In this document: piece after piece, positions 38,639 through 47,918 of the stretch
Layout of the letters: every line of letters begins with the position of its first letter
Numbering within the stretch: position 1 is the first letter of the stretch
Origin: Arthrobacter sp. ISL-5
GTDB lineage: Bacteria > Actinomycetota > Actinomycetes > Actinomycetales > Micrococcaceae
Length of the DNA stretch: 64,000 nucleotides
Reading direction: 5' to 3'
Assembly: GCF_018613835.1 (NCBI RefSeq)
Contig: NZ_JAGGPM010000012.1
Span: 62,001-126,000 of the forward strand
The notes under the pieces: generated by a model
Told to the model about the DNA's origin: nothing
The model's input: the letters and a program-made list of their open reading frames with translations, nothing else
Database searches by the model: none
Made by a program: the position numbers and the translations under genes

Positions 38639-39127
38639 ATGACGGATCCCGAGAGTCCGGCTGGCAGTGGCAGGCATGAGACGCGGGAGGAACAGCTCGA
38701 CCGGAACTGGATGGAACTGATCCAGGAGCTGCGCGTGCTGCAGACGGGCGTGCAGATCCTTGCCGGCTTTCTGCTGACGCTGCCCTTTCAGCAGCGGTTC
38801 GAAACGCTCGACGACTTTCAGACCAACCTTTACCTCGTGAATGTGGCGCTTGCCGCTTTGACCACCGCCTTCATCCTGCTGCCGGTCAGCGTGCACCGGA
38901 GGCTCTTCCGGCATCGGCTCAAGGAAACCCTGGTGACCAGCGCGGACAACATCACCAAGATCGCATTGGGAGGCGTGGCGGCGCTCAGCGTAGGGACCGC
39001 CGCGCTTGTCTTCGACGTCACTGCCGGGCGCAGCGCCGGCCTCATCGCGGGAGGGGTGCTCCTTGCGGTGCTCACCATCCTCCTGGCCTATGTCCCCCTG
39101 CATCTGCATCGGCAGGCGCGGAAATAG
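38639..39127 (+). CDS. DUF6328 membrane protein
   Basis: A 162-residue integral membrane protein with four helices (about 33-55, 65-85, 105-128, 135-155). The N-terminal LIQELRVLQTGVQILAGFLLTLPF is the DUF6328 hallmark as I remember it. ATG 38639 follows GGAGGATGC closely. The gene pairs with the DUF6766 gene 94 bases downstream. The family has no known function; a small membrane-stress role is a guess. Confidence 0.75.
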   Translation: MTDPESPAGSGRHETREEQLDRNWMELIQELRVLQTGVQILAGFLLTLPFQQRFETLDDFQTNLYLVNVALAALTTAFILLPVSVHRRLFRHRLKETLVTSADNITKIALGGVAALSVGTAALVFDVTAGRSAGLIAGGVLLAVLTILLAYVPLHLHRQARK

Positions 39128-39221
39128 GCTGCCAGGCCAGGGCGGCGAAATTGAGGGCAGGGACATCCAGGACGGAGACACTGATCAGGCGTGGACACCA
39201 TTCAACTAGCGCGGAGGACTA

Positions 39222-39884
39222 ATGGGTAAGTGGGTCAAAGAGCACGGTTTGCTATTGGCAAACGTGGCGCTGTTCCTGATCTTTTTCGGCGGCATGATCC
39301 TCAGTGGCGCCAGCAGCTACAGCGACGACCAACTGGCCCACGGCGAGCCTGCCGTCACCATCGCGGAGTATCTGGGAACCGGCGCATTTATGGAGGCCAC
39401 GTTTGAAAACTGGGAATCCGAGTTCCTGCAGATGGGCATGTACGTCATCCTCACCGTCTTCCTCTTCCAGAAGGGGTCCTCGGAATCCAAGCCCATGGGC
39501 CAGGACGCACCGCAGGACCAGGACCCGCGCGACGCCACCATCAAGCCTTCCACGCCTTGGCCCGTCAAGCGCGGCGGCGTGGTGCTCAAGCTCTATGAAC
39601 ACTCTCTGTCGATCATGTTCCTGTTGCTGTTCCTCGCCTCATTCGCACTGCACGCAATCGGCGGCACCCAGGAATACAACAGCGAGCAGCAGAGCCACGG
39701 CCAGCCGACAGTGAGCATCCTGGGCTACCTCGCCACGAGCCGCTTCTGGTTCGAGTCCTTCCAGAACTGGCAAAGCGAGTTCCTCGCCGTGGCGGTGCTG
39801 GTGGGCACGTCCGTCTACCTGCGCGAGAAGGGCTCCCCCGAATCAAAACCGGTGGCCGAGCCGCACTACGAGACCGGAGCCTGA
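39222..39884 (+). CDS. DUF6766 membrane protein with internal duplication
   Basis: A 220-residue membrane protein made of two similar halves. Each half has a helix, an SHGxPxV/SxxxYL segment, an ENWxSEFL/QNWQSEFL segment and a second helix ending in KGSxESKP. The halves (about 8-90 and 120-210) align over most of their length, so the gene arose by fusion of a duplicated half. A cytoplasmic linker with DQDPRDATIKP separates them. GGAGG lies upstream of ATG 39222. Function unknown. Confidence 0.75.
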   Translation: MGKWVKEHGLLLANVALFLIFFGGMILSGASSYSDDQLAHGEPAVTIAEYLGTGAFMEATFENWESEFLQMGMYVILTVFLFQKGSSESKPMGQDAPQDQDPRDATIKPSTPWPVKRGGVVLKLYEHSLSIMFLLLFLASFALHAIGGTQEYNSEQQSHGQPTVSILGYLATSRFWFESFQNWQSEFLAVAVLVGTSVYLREKGSPESKPVAEPHYETGA

Positions 39885-39916
39885 GTCGGGCCCTCAAAGC
39901 GACGGACGGTCAGCGG

Positions 39917-41041
39917 TCAGGCTCCTTCGAGCACCTGCCTCGTGGCCCACGCGAGGTACTTTCCGGCATTGGCGACGGCGTCCTCCGGGCTGTCGGCCAC
40001 GTCCAGCAGCTGCGCCGCGGCGACCACGCCGTGTTCGGCCAGATCCTCCGGAGTGACCAAAATCCGGCCGGCCACGACAATCACCGGGATACCCCGCTCC
40101 CGGGCAGCATCCGCGAGGGCGATGGGCGCCTTGCCCGTTAGGGACTGCGAGTCCATGGAGCCCTCCCCGGTGATCACCAGATCGGCGTCCTTGAGCTGTT
40201 CGGCGAGTCCCGTCAGCCCCGCCACGAGCGCGAAGCCGCCTTCCAGCGTGGCTCGCGTGAAGGCAAGGAACGACGCCGGGAACCCGCCGGCCGCTCCGGC
40301 GCCCGGAACGTTGACGTCCCGGCCCGTAGCCTCCCGGAGGAGGGACGCCCAGTTGCGCAGGCCGGCGTCGAGCTTTTCCACGGCGTCGCCGTCGGCGCCC
40401 TTCTGCGGGCCGAAGACATACGCGGCGCCGGTGCTGCCATACAGCGGGTTCTGGACGTCGACGGCGATCCTGAATGTCACGGCCGACAGGCGCGGGTCCA
40501 GCCCCGAGACATCCACGGACACCGCGTCAGCCAAGAATCCGCCGCCCAGCGGCACCACGTTTCCGGTGGCGTCGAGCGGCTTGAGCCCCAGGGCACGCAG
40601 GGCGCCGCTGCCGCCGTCGCTCATGGCCGAGCCGCCGACGCCCAGCACGATCTCGGTGGCGCCGGCATCGAGGGCAGCCGCGATCAGCTGGCCGCAGCCG
40701 TAGCTGTGCGCCCGAAGGGAGTTCTCCGGCGTGGGCTCCATGTGGGCGAGGCCGGACGCCTGGGCCGTCTCGATCACGGCCGTGGCCCCGCCGGCGCCGT
40801 CCTTCCGCAGTGCCCATGCCGCGCCGATGGGCGCCAGGATTGGGCCCACTACGGCGTTGAGCCGCTCCTCGTAACCGGCAGCGACCGCTGCCTCGAGGGT
40901 GCCTTCGCCGCCGTCGGCCACCGGAAACTGGGTAGCCACGGCGTCGGGATAGACGCGGAGGGCACCTTCGGCGATGGCGGCGGCGGCTTCGGCGGCGGTG
41001 AGGGACCCCTTGAACTTGTCCGGGGCGATGAGGATACGCAT
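39917..41041 (-). CDS. Glycerate kinase, GlxK type
   Basis: Phosphorylates D-glycerate to 2- or 3-phosphoglycerate, linking C2/C3 acid use to glycolysis. The 374-residue product begins MRILIAPDKFKGSLTA and has PVADGGEGTLEA, GVGGSAMSDGGSGAL and GEGSMDSQSLTGKAP in order, the full type-I family pattern. ATG 41041 is 20 bases from a tandem CGTGCGG repeat. No glyoxylate genes are next to it here. Confidence 0.93.
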   Translation of the reverse strand: MRILIAPDKFKGSLTAAEAAAAIAEGALRVYPDAVATQFPVADGGEGTLEAAVAAGYEERLNAVVGPILAPIGAAWALRKDGAGGATAVIETAQASGLAHMEPTPENSLRAHSYGCGQLIAAALDAGATEIVLGVGGSAMSDGGSGALRALGLKPLDATGNVVPLGGGFLADAVSVDVSGLDPRLSAVTFRIAVDVQNPLYGSTGAAYVFGPQKGADGDAVEKLDAGLRNWASLLREATGRDVNVPGAGAAGGFPASFLAFTRATLEGGFALVAGLTGLAEQLKDADLVITGEGSMDSQSLTGKAPIALADAARERGIPVIVVAGRILVTPEDLAEHGVVAAAQLLDVADSPEDAVANAGKYLAWATRQVLEGA

Positions 41042-41148
41042 GGCACCATCCTGCCAGCAATGCAGGGGAATACGCTTGCCCTTTCCGTCATTCGGGCAGC
41101 GCGTGACGCCTGGCGGCCGGCGTGCGGCGTGCGGCGTGCGGCGCGGGA

Positions 41149-41382
41149 CTACTCCTCGTGCCCCTGGTCCCCGCTCATCTGGTCTTCGGCGGGCGGCGTC
41201 TCCCCGGGCGGCACTCCGCCGCCGGGCTCAAGGCCGGTGATGTTGCCGTTCAGCGGATCCGGATTCGGAGAGCTGGCCGAGTCCTCGCGTTCTGCCTCGG
41301 CCTGGGGCCGTTCGTCCGCGGCGTCCCGCGGGGCGGGCCGGTCCGGGTTGGCGGGGTCGTTTTCGGGATGGTAGGTGCTCAT
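41149..41382 (-). CDS. Small DUF6480-like protein
   Basis: A 77-residue hydrophilic protein, MSTYHPENDPANPDRP at the N-terminus, with the ITGLEPGGGVPPGETPPAE motif near the C-terminus that I associate with DUF6480. No membrane segment. ATG 41382 has GCAGGA upstream. It occurs widely in Micrococcaceae and Streptomyces; function unknown. Confidence 0.7.
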   Translation of the reverse strand: MSTYHPENDPANPDRPAPRDAADERPQAEAEREDSASSPNPDPLNGNITGLEPGGGVPPGETPPAEDQMSGDQGHEE

Positions 41383-41702
41383 GTTCCTGCGGTCCTCCGT
41401 GGCTAGGGTCATCTGCTGATGACACCGGGGGTCGGTGACGGTGGAGCTTGGCGCCTCCGGGCCCGGCGACACTGGACTAATTGTAAGCATGCTGATAATT
41501 CTGGACCAGTCAGATGCCGCGCGCGGCAAAGGAGCCTCGGCCGCGCCGGCGCCGCGGGCCGCACAGAAGAAGCAAGCTGATGGGTCTTTGCTTCATTTTC
41601 ATACGCTTTTCGCGTGTATGCGGCCGCTGCCCTCGATGATGGTGATCCCCTGGGGTATCGCCGGGCCTGGGCGGGTTGCTGGGCCACAAGTGCACGTGCC
41701 GC
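41383..41702. other. Intergenic stretch before the fructan locus
   Basis: 320 bases with no gene I can support. It has lower GC around 41580-41620 and one short inverted pair ATACGC/GCGTGTAT (about 41606-41622). It marks the boundary between core-like genes and the DFA locus. Confidence 0.4.
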
Positions 41703-43043
41703 CTAGAAACCGACCGTGGGTGTGGCCCTAAAGGCGTTAACAGCCCTATCTGCGATAACTTGGGCGTCACTTCCGGAATCAAGGATCGTATTCCGAGCTG
41801 ATTCGGAATCGACCATGACGGCCGTAACGGCGAGGCTGTCCGAAGCCTCGGTCGTCAACAGAGCGTCCACCTGAGCCGAGAAGCAGGAGTCACTTGACTT
41901 GGAGTGAACGTCCATCGCCACCACGTGGTTGTTGGAGACGAAGTTGCCAACCCCCGCCATCAGCCGGATGATGACAGGCGTCGCACCTGTCGGCCGGATG
42001 CTCTGTGAGTCGATGATCTGGGAGAAGTGGTTGCCGACGACAGAGTTGTTGCTGCCGCTGACACAGAGAAGTCCGTCGAGGTCGTTCAGTCCGTTGTCGA
42101 CTCCCAGGAAGGGCGTCCAGGGCTCATGGTCACGCAAGAAGTGATTCGTGGCCACGAGGTTTTCCGAACTATTCGCTGCGAGAATCAGCATCCCAGGGTA
42201 GAACGAATGCAAACGGTTGTTGGTGACGCTTGAACGCGTGACGCCTTCGAGATGGATGCTGCTCGCACCACGGGGGAAGACGTTGTTCGCGGTTATCAGG
42301 AGCCCGCCATGGTGCTCGGCGTAGATCGAATGACCCTTGAAGCCTGCTCCGACCATGTTGTCGGTGATCTTTGATGCCTGTCCCCACCCGCGCAGCTCGA
42401 TGCAGCTTCCGCATTCAGCGATGAAGTTGTCGTGAACGGAAAGCGCGTCCGCGTTGTAGATAGTGAGGGCGTTCTCAAGGTAGACGAACCCCATGCCGGT
42501 TACGCGGAATGAGTCATTGGCGTTCGCGACATAGATACCGGTCTTGCCGTTGATGTACGTGTTCTCCGGATGCATCCCCGAGCCATCCGAGTTGAAGTGC
42601 AACCCGTCGATGCAGAAGTTGGAGAACTCGACCGAGCTGATCCGCGGGCTCCCGCTTCGCTCAACGTAGAAGGCGGCTCCCTTGGATTCCTCGCCGTCTC
42701 CGCCGAGGGGAATGTCGACGAGAATGCGACTCCCTCCGGGCCACAGCTCATGCAAGTCGGGCCATTCGTCTTCGGGAACGTTGAACCGGATGCTCGACGA
42801 CGTAAAGCCGTGTCCCGAGCCATGGATCCTGAGGAAGCTGACGTCGATCACCACCTGCGTACGAAGGTGGTAGTCCCCGGGCGGAATGTAGATCACCGCG
42901 CCTGGCTTTCCTCCATTGTTCGCATCGGTGACGGTCTGCCGGTCCTTGATGTCAGCGATGATGCTGTTGATTACTTCACCGACGTCCTCGGACGGATTGC
43001 CGACGGGCCACGTAGTCACGTCGTAGTAGTTGTTGCTTGACAT
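41703..43043 (-). CDS. GH91 enzyme, probable cytoplasmic difructose anhydride hydrolase
   Basis: A 446-residue right-handed beta-helix protein of family GH91, which holds inulin fructotransferases and the related difructose anhydride (DFA III) hydrolases of Arthrobacter. The family core is clear: YYDVTTW at the start, IPPGDYHLRTQVVIDVS, NGKTGIYVANANDSF, GMGFVYLENAL and PRGASSIHLEG. Asp205 and Glu216, 11 residues apart in HDNFIAECGSCIEL, match the catalytic pair I remember for the family. It has no signal peptide, whereas extracellular inulin fructotransferases do. Cytoplasmic location beside an importer and a GH32 enzyme favours DFA hydrolysis over inulin cleavage. Last gene of the operon, 23 bases after GH32. 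Confidence 0.85.
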   Translation of the reverse strand: MSSNNYYDVTTWPVGNPSEDVGEVINSIIADIKDRQTVTDANNGGKPGAVIYIPPGDYHLRTQVVIDVSFLRIHGSGHGFTSSSIRFNVPEDEWPDLHELWPGGSRILVDIPLGGDGEESKGAAFYVERSGSPRISSVEFSNFCIDGLHFNSDGSGMHPENTYINGKTGIYVANANDSFRVTGMGFVYLENALTIYNADALSVHDNFIAECGSCIELRGWGQASKITDNMVGAGFKGHSIYAEHHGGLLITANNVFPRGASSIHLEGVTRSSVTNNRLHSFYPGMLILAANSSENLVATNHFLRDHEPWTPFLGVDNGLNDLDGLLCVSGSNNSVVGNHFSQIIDSQSIRPTGATPVIIRLMAGVGNFVSNNHVVAMDVHSKSSDSCFSAQVDALLTTEASDSLAVTAVMVDSESARNTILDSGSDAQVIADRAVNAFRATPTVGF

Positions 43044-43066
43044 AGCTTCTTTCCTTTGTGTCGCGG

Positions 43067-44650
43067 TTAACTGAGTGTTGAGACCGCGAGCTTCAGTATT
43101 GTTGCTGAGCCTCCCTCAGCCGATAGCCAGTTCTCCGGGTTTTCGGTTTCGGGGAAGATGAGATCAGTCAGGACGACCTTGCCTCCCTGGACGAATACTT
43201 CGACCGAGCAGTGGTCCACGACGATGAGTAATTTGAGCACGCCGTTTTCAAGGTCAACTGGTGCTGACTCGACCGAAGCGAATTTCCCGTGGAAGCAGGT
43301 GTTTCCTGATTGTCTGCGGTCAAGGATGAGTTGGGCGCTGGTTGTGTTGTAGCTAAGAATGGTGCCCTTGCTCCCGTCACTGCTTCCGAAGAGTCGGAAA
43401 TCAAAACGTTCGGCGCTTCCGGGCAGTATCTCCGCCTCGATGATTTGGGCGCTACCGGGTACCGCATCCGGCAATCGGAGGGCTGAATTTCGCAGCTCAA
43501 AGGTGTCTGCGTTTATTTGGTCCTTGGCAGTAGGCAGCTCTTCTCCTGCGCAAAGGTCGGCCAGGACCGGTTGCTGGATCAGACGGGCGGAGCCGTTGAC
43601 TGCTGTGAGGCGCACTTCGCGGGCGAGGGTCATCGAGGACCGCCAGGGGGCCGTGGGCAGCTCGTTGGCGTAGTCCCAGTTGTTCATCCAGCCGATGAGG
43701 ATGCGCCGGTCATCCGGGGCGTTGCTAAAGGAAACGGAGGCGTAGCAGTCGCGTCCCCAGTCCAGCCACAGGCAGTGCTGCAAGGCTGCAGAGCCCGCCT
43801 TGGGGTCAGGGAGGGAGGCCAGTCCCGCTGGCGCCGCGAGTGAACCGGCGTCCGGGAGGAACCGGGCGCCGTCGAAGTGCCCGATGAAGTACTGGCCGCC
43901 GGAACCTCCTGCCACTGCGCCGGGGTTAATGTTTACGATCAGTACCCATTTGATGTTGTCCGGGTCCCCGTCCACCGCCAGGGGAAAGAGATCGGGGCAC
44001 TCCCATTCGCCGGCGTCGGCGTTGGCCGGGCCGAAGTCGCTCAAAAAGTCCCAGGATTTGAGGTCTTCCGAACGATAGAAGACCACCTTTTGGTGCTGCG
44101 CTTCGACGGCGACCATGACCCAGCAGGCACCTTGGTCCCCTTGATAGCGGAAGACTTTGGGATCGCGGAAGTTCGCGGAGTTTCTGGTGAGGACAGGGTT
44201 TCCTTCGTATTTTTGCCACGTCATTCCTGCGTCTGTGCTGTAGGCCAGAGACTGGGCCTGCGTGCCGCTGTGTTCGGACGCGGCTTTATAGGCACTGGTG
44301 TAAATGGCTACGAGGGCAGGTGCGTCCGCCGTGCTGAAACCGGACGTGTTGCCGTGGTCGACTACGACACTCCCTGAGAAGATGTCCTCTGTCTCGTCGC
44401 AGGCAATGGCAACAGGGTGTTCCGTCCAGTGCACCAAATCACGGGAGGTGGCGTGGCCCCAGGACATGTTGCCCCAGACGCTGCCGTACGGGTTGTTCTG
44501 GAAGAAGAGGTGGTACAGGCCGTCGTAGAAGACCAGGCCATTGGGATCGTTCAGCCAGGTATCCCTTGCCGTGAAGTGGATGGCAGGCCGGAACCTGGAG
44601 GTTCCGGCCGGGGCTGTTTCCGGGCGTGCGGCATCTAGGCAACTGGACAT
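43067..44650 (-). CDS. GH32 beta-fructofuranosidase, cytoplasmic
   Basis: A 527-residue GH32 hydrolase. The three signature residues are in place: nucleophile Asp35 in WLNDPNG (32-38), transition-state stabiliser Asp163 in FRDP (161-164), and acid/base Glu217 in ECPD (217-220). A C-terminal beta-sandwich (about 370-527) completes the family fold. No signal peptide, so it should act inside the cell on a short imported fructan, such as the inulobiose that a DFA hydrolase would release. Start ATG has AGAGGA nearby. It is upstream of GH91 on the same transcript. Confidence 0.9.
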   Translation of the reverse strand: MSSCLDAARPETAPAGTSRFRPAIHFTARDTWLNDPNGLVFYDGLYHLFFQNNPYGSVWGNMSWGHATSRDLVHWTEHPVAIACDETEDIFSGSVVVDHGNTSGFSTADAPALVAIYTSAYKAASEHSGTQAQSLAYSTDAGMTWQKYEGNPVLTRNSANFRDPKVFRYQGDQGACWVMVAVEAQHQKVVFYRSEDLKSWDFLSDFGPANADAGEWECPDLFPLAVDGDPDNIKWVLIVNINPGAVAGGSGGQYFIGHFDGARFLPDAGSLAAPAGLASLPDPKAGSAALQHCLWLDWGRDCYASVSFSNAPDDRRILIGWMNNWDYANELPTAPWRSSMTLAREVRLTAVNGSARLIQQPVLADLCAGEELPTAKDQINADTFELRNSALRLPDAVPGSAQIIEAEILPGSAERFDFRLFGSSDGSKGTILSYNTTSAQLILDRRQSGNTCFHGKFASVESAPVDLENGVLKLLIVVDHCSVEVFVQGGKVVLTDLIFPETENPENWLSAEGGSATILKLAVSTLS

Positions 44651-44690
44651 GTCTGGCGTTCCTCTTGGGAAGTGGAAGGGGGCTGGCTGC

Positions 44691-45734
44691 CTATTGCCGG
44701 GGAGCCGTGATGGAATCGCGGCGCACGAGGGGGCAGCTCAGAATGGTCGGGTGAAGTGCCATGAGGGTAAGGTCGGTCTTCCCCTCGACGGCGTCAATCA
44801 GGTGCTCGGTGGCCCAAGCACCCATCTCGTAGTGAGGCAGGGCCACGGTGGTGAGGCCCGGGTGAAGGTTGGCGGCGATCAGTTCCTGGTCATCGAAGCC
44901 GACCACTGAAAGGTCAGCGGGGATGGTGAGTCCCAACTCCGCAGCGGCGCGGTAGGCTCCCATCGCCATCCGGTCGTTGTAGCAGAACAAGCCGGTGGGC
45001 GGGTCCTCGCGTGCGAGGATCCGCCGGGCCGCTTCATAGCCGCCTTGCACCTCGGAGACCTCGGACTCAACAGGTGCCGCGTCGCCGTCGAGCCCCGCTT
45101 CAGTTAGCGTGGCCCGGAAGGCCTGGAGCCGCTGACGGGTTGCGGGGACATCATCGGTGTTGTTGATGAAGCCCACCCGGGTGTGGCCCGCTTCGAGGAG
45201 CGCGCCCACGGCGGCGCGTGCACCACCTTCTTCGTCCGGGATCACGGCTGTGATGTCTCCGCCGGTGGCCACCGAGTCGACCAGGACGGAGGGCAGGCTG
45301 CCGAGGTTGGCCGGCAGCTCCACGTTGCGGTGATACATGGTGGCGTAGAGGATTCCGTCCACCCGGCGTTCCAGGAGGGCCTCGACGTCGGCCTGCCGGG
45401 ATTCGAGGCTGGCTGAGCCGGAGGTGTTGATGATCATGAGGTTGTACCCTCGGGCTTTGGCAGCCTCCTCAGCGCCGAGGATGATCCGGCCGGCGTGGGG
45501 CGTGGTGGCGATATCCTCGCTGACCAGACCCAGCATGCCGGTCCTCTGGGTGCGAAGGGCCTGGGCAAGGCGGTTGGGGCCATAGCCTAGTTGCTCCGCA
45601 ATGGTCCTGACCTTGTCCCTGGTTTCGGGGCTGATTCGGGCGTAGGAAACCTCGTTGAGGACGTGCGAGACAGTTGTCACGGAAACGCCGGCGGCGACGG
45701 CCACGTCCTTGATACCGATGTTCCTGTTGCTCAT
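44691..45734 (-). CDS. LacI-family regulator of the fructan locus
   Basis: A 347-residue LacI/GalR regulator. An N-terminal helix-turn-helix (IKDVAVAAGVSVTTVSHVLN, about 8-27) precedes a periplasmic-binding-protein-like sugar sensor. It is co-directional with the locus and lies between the transporter and the hydrolases. The palindrome upstream of the binding-protein gene is the obvious candidate site, with an imported fructose oligomer or its anhydride as inducer. The inducer is inference. Confidence 0.9.
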   Translation of the reverse strand: MSNRNIGIKDVAVAAGVSVTTVSHVLNEVSYARISPETRDKVRTIAEQLGYGPNRLAQALRTQRTGMLGLVSEDIATTPHAGRIILGAEEAAKARGYNLMIINTSGSASLESRQADVEALLERRVDGILYATMYHRNVELPANLGSLPSVLVDSVATGGDITAVIPDEEGGARAAVGALLEAGHTRVGFINNTDDVPATRQRLQAFRATLTEAGLDGDAAPVESEVSEVQGGYEAARRILAREDPPTGLFCYNDRMAMGAYRAAAELGLTIPADLSVVGFDDQELIAANLHPGLTTVALPHYEMGAWATEHLIDAVEGKTDLTLMALHPTILSCPLVRRDSITAPRQ

Positions 45735-45781
45735 CTGTCTCCCACGTCCTTATGGTTGGTGATGCTCTTGAGGGGCCGGGT

Positions 45782-45931
45782 TCACTCGTCCCAGAGGCCG
45801 TGTTCGGGCCAGCGGCGAGGAAGCCGTTCCTCGACCGGAGGCAGCTCGTGGTGCGTGTGCTTGCCGGTCTTGCACCAGTAGGCTACCGAGGAATAGTCGT
45901 TGCCCTTGCGCCAAACCGTTGAGCGGGCCAT
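45782..45931 (-). pseudogene. C-terminal remnant of a GH172 (DUF2961) gene
   Basis: The minus-strand frame from ATG 45931 gives about 49 residues in which NDYSSVAYW, a short CKTGKHTHH insert and ELPPVEERLPR match the C-terminus of GH172 enzymes. The rest of the enzyme (about 300 or more residues) is absent: the upstream DNA is the end of a permease gene. GH172 includes difructose anhydride I hydrolase/synthase in bifidobacteria, so a lost partner enzyme of the locus is likely. Whether any protein is made is doubtful. Confidence 0.7.
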
Positions 45932-46011
45932 TTGGCTGCCAAAATTCCATGTTCGCTTGCGTACCTTTCGATTTTCCCGTGCGGGTTGTTGTTCGTTTCG
46001 TTGTTGGTGGT

Positions 46012-46965
46012 CTAGCCCTTGACGGCGCCGAGCGTCATGCCTGCGACGATCTTGCGCTGCAAGAGAAGCGTGAGGAGGATGACCGGGATGGAATACACGG
46101 CGGCCAGCGCCGTCATGGACCCCCAGTCCAGGCCGAACTGGGTCTGGAAGTTCGCGATCACCACGGGCGTTGTCTGGGAGCGGATCGCTGTCATCAGGAG
46201 GGCGAAGAGGAACTCGTTCCAGGAGGCGAGGAAGGCGAAGATCGCGGTGACGGCGATGCTGCCGGAGACCACCGGGATCACCACCCGCCAGAGAGCGCCG
46301 AGCCTGCTGCAGCCGTCTACCGTGGCCGCTTCCTCCAGGTCATTGGGTACGGCTTCGAAGAAGCTGGACATCAGCCAGATCGAGAGCGGCAGTGAGATGG
46401 TGGTGTGGGCGATGGACAGTGCGATCGGTGTATCTGACAGGCCCATGGATGCCATCATCGAGGCCAGCGGGATGCCGATTGCCACCGGCGGCACCATGCG
46501 GGTGACCAGTGCGGCCATGATAAAGATCCGGCCGCTGAGAGTTTTGTACCTGGTGATGCCGTAGGCGGCCGGTACTGCCAGTACAAGCGACAGCACGGTG
46601 CTGATGATGGCCGTCTGGATGCTGTTGATGAAGGAGGCCAGGACTCCGCTGCGGCCCAGTGCGTTGGTGTAGTTCTCCAGCGTCCATTCCCTGGGGAGGA
46701 TGGTCGGCGGCACCGCGATGGTATCGATCGGGGTTTTGAAGGATGTGAAGAGCAGGTACAGGAACGGGAAACCGTAAAGCACCATGGCTGCCGCGAGGAG
46801 GACCCAAAGCAGGGTTCTGGTGCTCCGCCGGCCCGCTTCCAGGCCTTCACGGTTGACGCCCCGGCGCTTGCGGCCGCTGCTCCTTGTGGTGGTTGGCACG
46901 GAAGGTCCGGCAACGACCGGTGCTGCCTTCCCGCCGTCGGGCCTGGTTCGTTCAGCGACGCGCAT
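46012..46965 (-). CDS. ABC sugar transporter permease (MalG-like)
   Basis: A 317-residue inner-membrane subunit of a carbohydrate ABC importer (CUT1). A basic N-terminus of about 45 residues precedes six transmembrane helices; the EAA loop EEAATVDGCSRLGALWRVVIP contacts the ATPase. ATG overlaps the stop of the other permease by one base. No ATPase gene is in the window; a shared MsiK-type subunit elsewhere is expected. It serves the fructan locus. Confidence 0.92.
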   Translation of the reverse strand: MRVAERTRPDGGKAAPVVAGPSVPTTTRSSGRKRRGVNREGLEAGRRSTRTLLWVLLAAAMVLYGFPFLYLLFTSFKTPIDTIAVPPTILPREWTLENYTNALGRSGVLASFINSIQTAIISTVLSLVLAVPAAYGITRYKTLSGRIFIMAALVTRMVPPVAIGIPLASMMASMGLSDTPIALSIAHTTISLPLSIWLMSSFFEAVPNDLEEAATVDGCSRLGALWRVVIPVVSGSIAVTAIFAFLASWNEFLFALLMTAIRSQTTPVVIANFQTQFGLDWGSMTALAAVYSIPVILLTLLLQRKIVAGMTLGAVKG

Positions 46966-47852
46966 CAGTTGTCCTTTCCTGGCCGCCAGATGGTGGACAA
47001 CGCGACGAACGCGACGGCGAGCATGGCCAGCAGGTAGAGGGTTCCCATGGCGCTGGCCAGTCCGGGGTCACCGAAGCGGATCATGGTCCGGTAGATCAGC
47101 AGGCTCATGGTTTCCGAGGCGGATTGCGGGCCGCCGTTGGTTTGGATAAGGATGGTGTCGAACGCCCGGGCTGCATCGATGCCGCGGACCACCAGTGCCA
47201 CGGCGATGACCGGCCGCAGGAGGGGCAGGATGATGCGGAACAGCATCGCTGGTGCGCGTGCGCCGTCCAGGCGTGCTGCTTCGATCAGGTCCCCTGGGAT
47301 GTTCTGCAGCCCGGCGAAGAGCACCAGACACATGAACGATGTGGTCAGCCAGATGTCAGGAATGGCGACGGAGTAGAGCACTATATTCGGGTCGGAGAGC
47401 CAGCCGATCTGGTTGGGGTTGGACAGCATGCCGGCCTGGTGCAGGAGGGTTCCGATGAGGCCGAAGTTGTCGATCATCAGGAACTTCCAGAGGAGGCCTG
47501 CCACGATCGGGGCGATCATGAGTGGGTACATGAACACTGTCCGCCAAATTTGGGAGCTTCTCCCAAGGGTGGTGAACAGCAGCGCCATGCCAAGGCCGAG
47601 GGCGAATTCGAGGGTGACCACGACCAGGGTGTAGGCCAGGGTCCGCCATCCGGCACCCATGAAGGCTTCGGAGGCGAAGGCCCGGAAGTAGTTATCCAGA
47701 CCCACGAAGTCGCGGGGGCCGCCGGCGATCGGCGAGATCTTGAAGAAGCTGTCCGCCACGAGGCGGAACAGCGGGAAGGCGACAAACACTGCCAGGAACA
47801 GCGCCGCTGGTGTCATCAGGAACAATGCGAAGCGGCGATCGGAGATACGCAC
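46965..47852 (-). CDS. ABC sugar transporter permease (MalF-like)
   Basis: A 295-residue partner permease of the CUT1 family with six helices and an EAA loop (EAARLDGARAPAMLFRIILP). GTG 47852 is chosen because GGAAGAG lies six bases upstream; a longer TTG reading to 47897 is possible but has no ribosome site. It follows the binding lipoprotein by 66 bases and overlaps the next permease by one base. Confidence 0.9.
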   Translation of the reverse strand: MRISDRRFALFLMTPAALFLAVFVAFPLFRLVADSFFKISPIAGGPRDFVGLDNYFRAFASEAFMGAGWRTLAYTLVVVTLEFALGLGMALLFTTLGRSSQIWRTVFMYPLMIAPIVAGLLWKFLMIDNFGLIGTLLHQAGMLSNPNQIGWLSDPNIVLYSVAIPDIWLTTSFMCLVLFAGLQNIPGDLIEAARLDGARAPAMLFRIILPLLRPVIAVALVVRGIDAARAFDTILIQTNGGPQSASETMSLLIYRTMIRFGDPGLASAMGTLYLLAMLAVAFVALSTIWRPGKDN

Positions 47853-47918
47853 GGTTTTCTCTTCCGCTGGTTGGGGACCGCGGCCGGCACCGGTCAATCA
47901 GGTGCCGGCCACGGGGTC

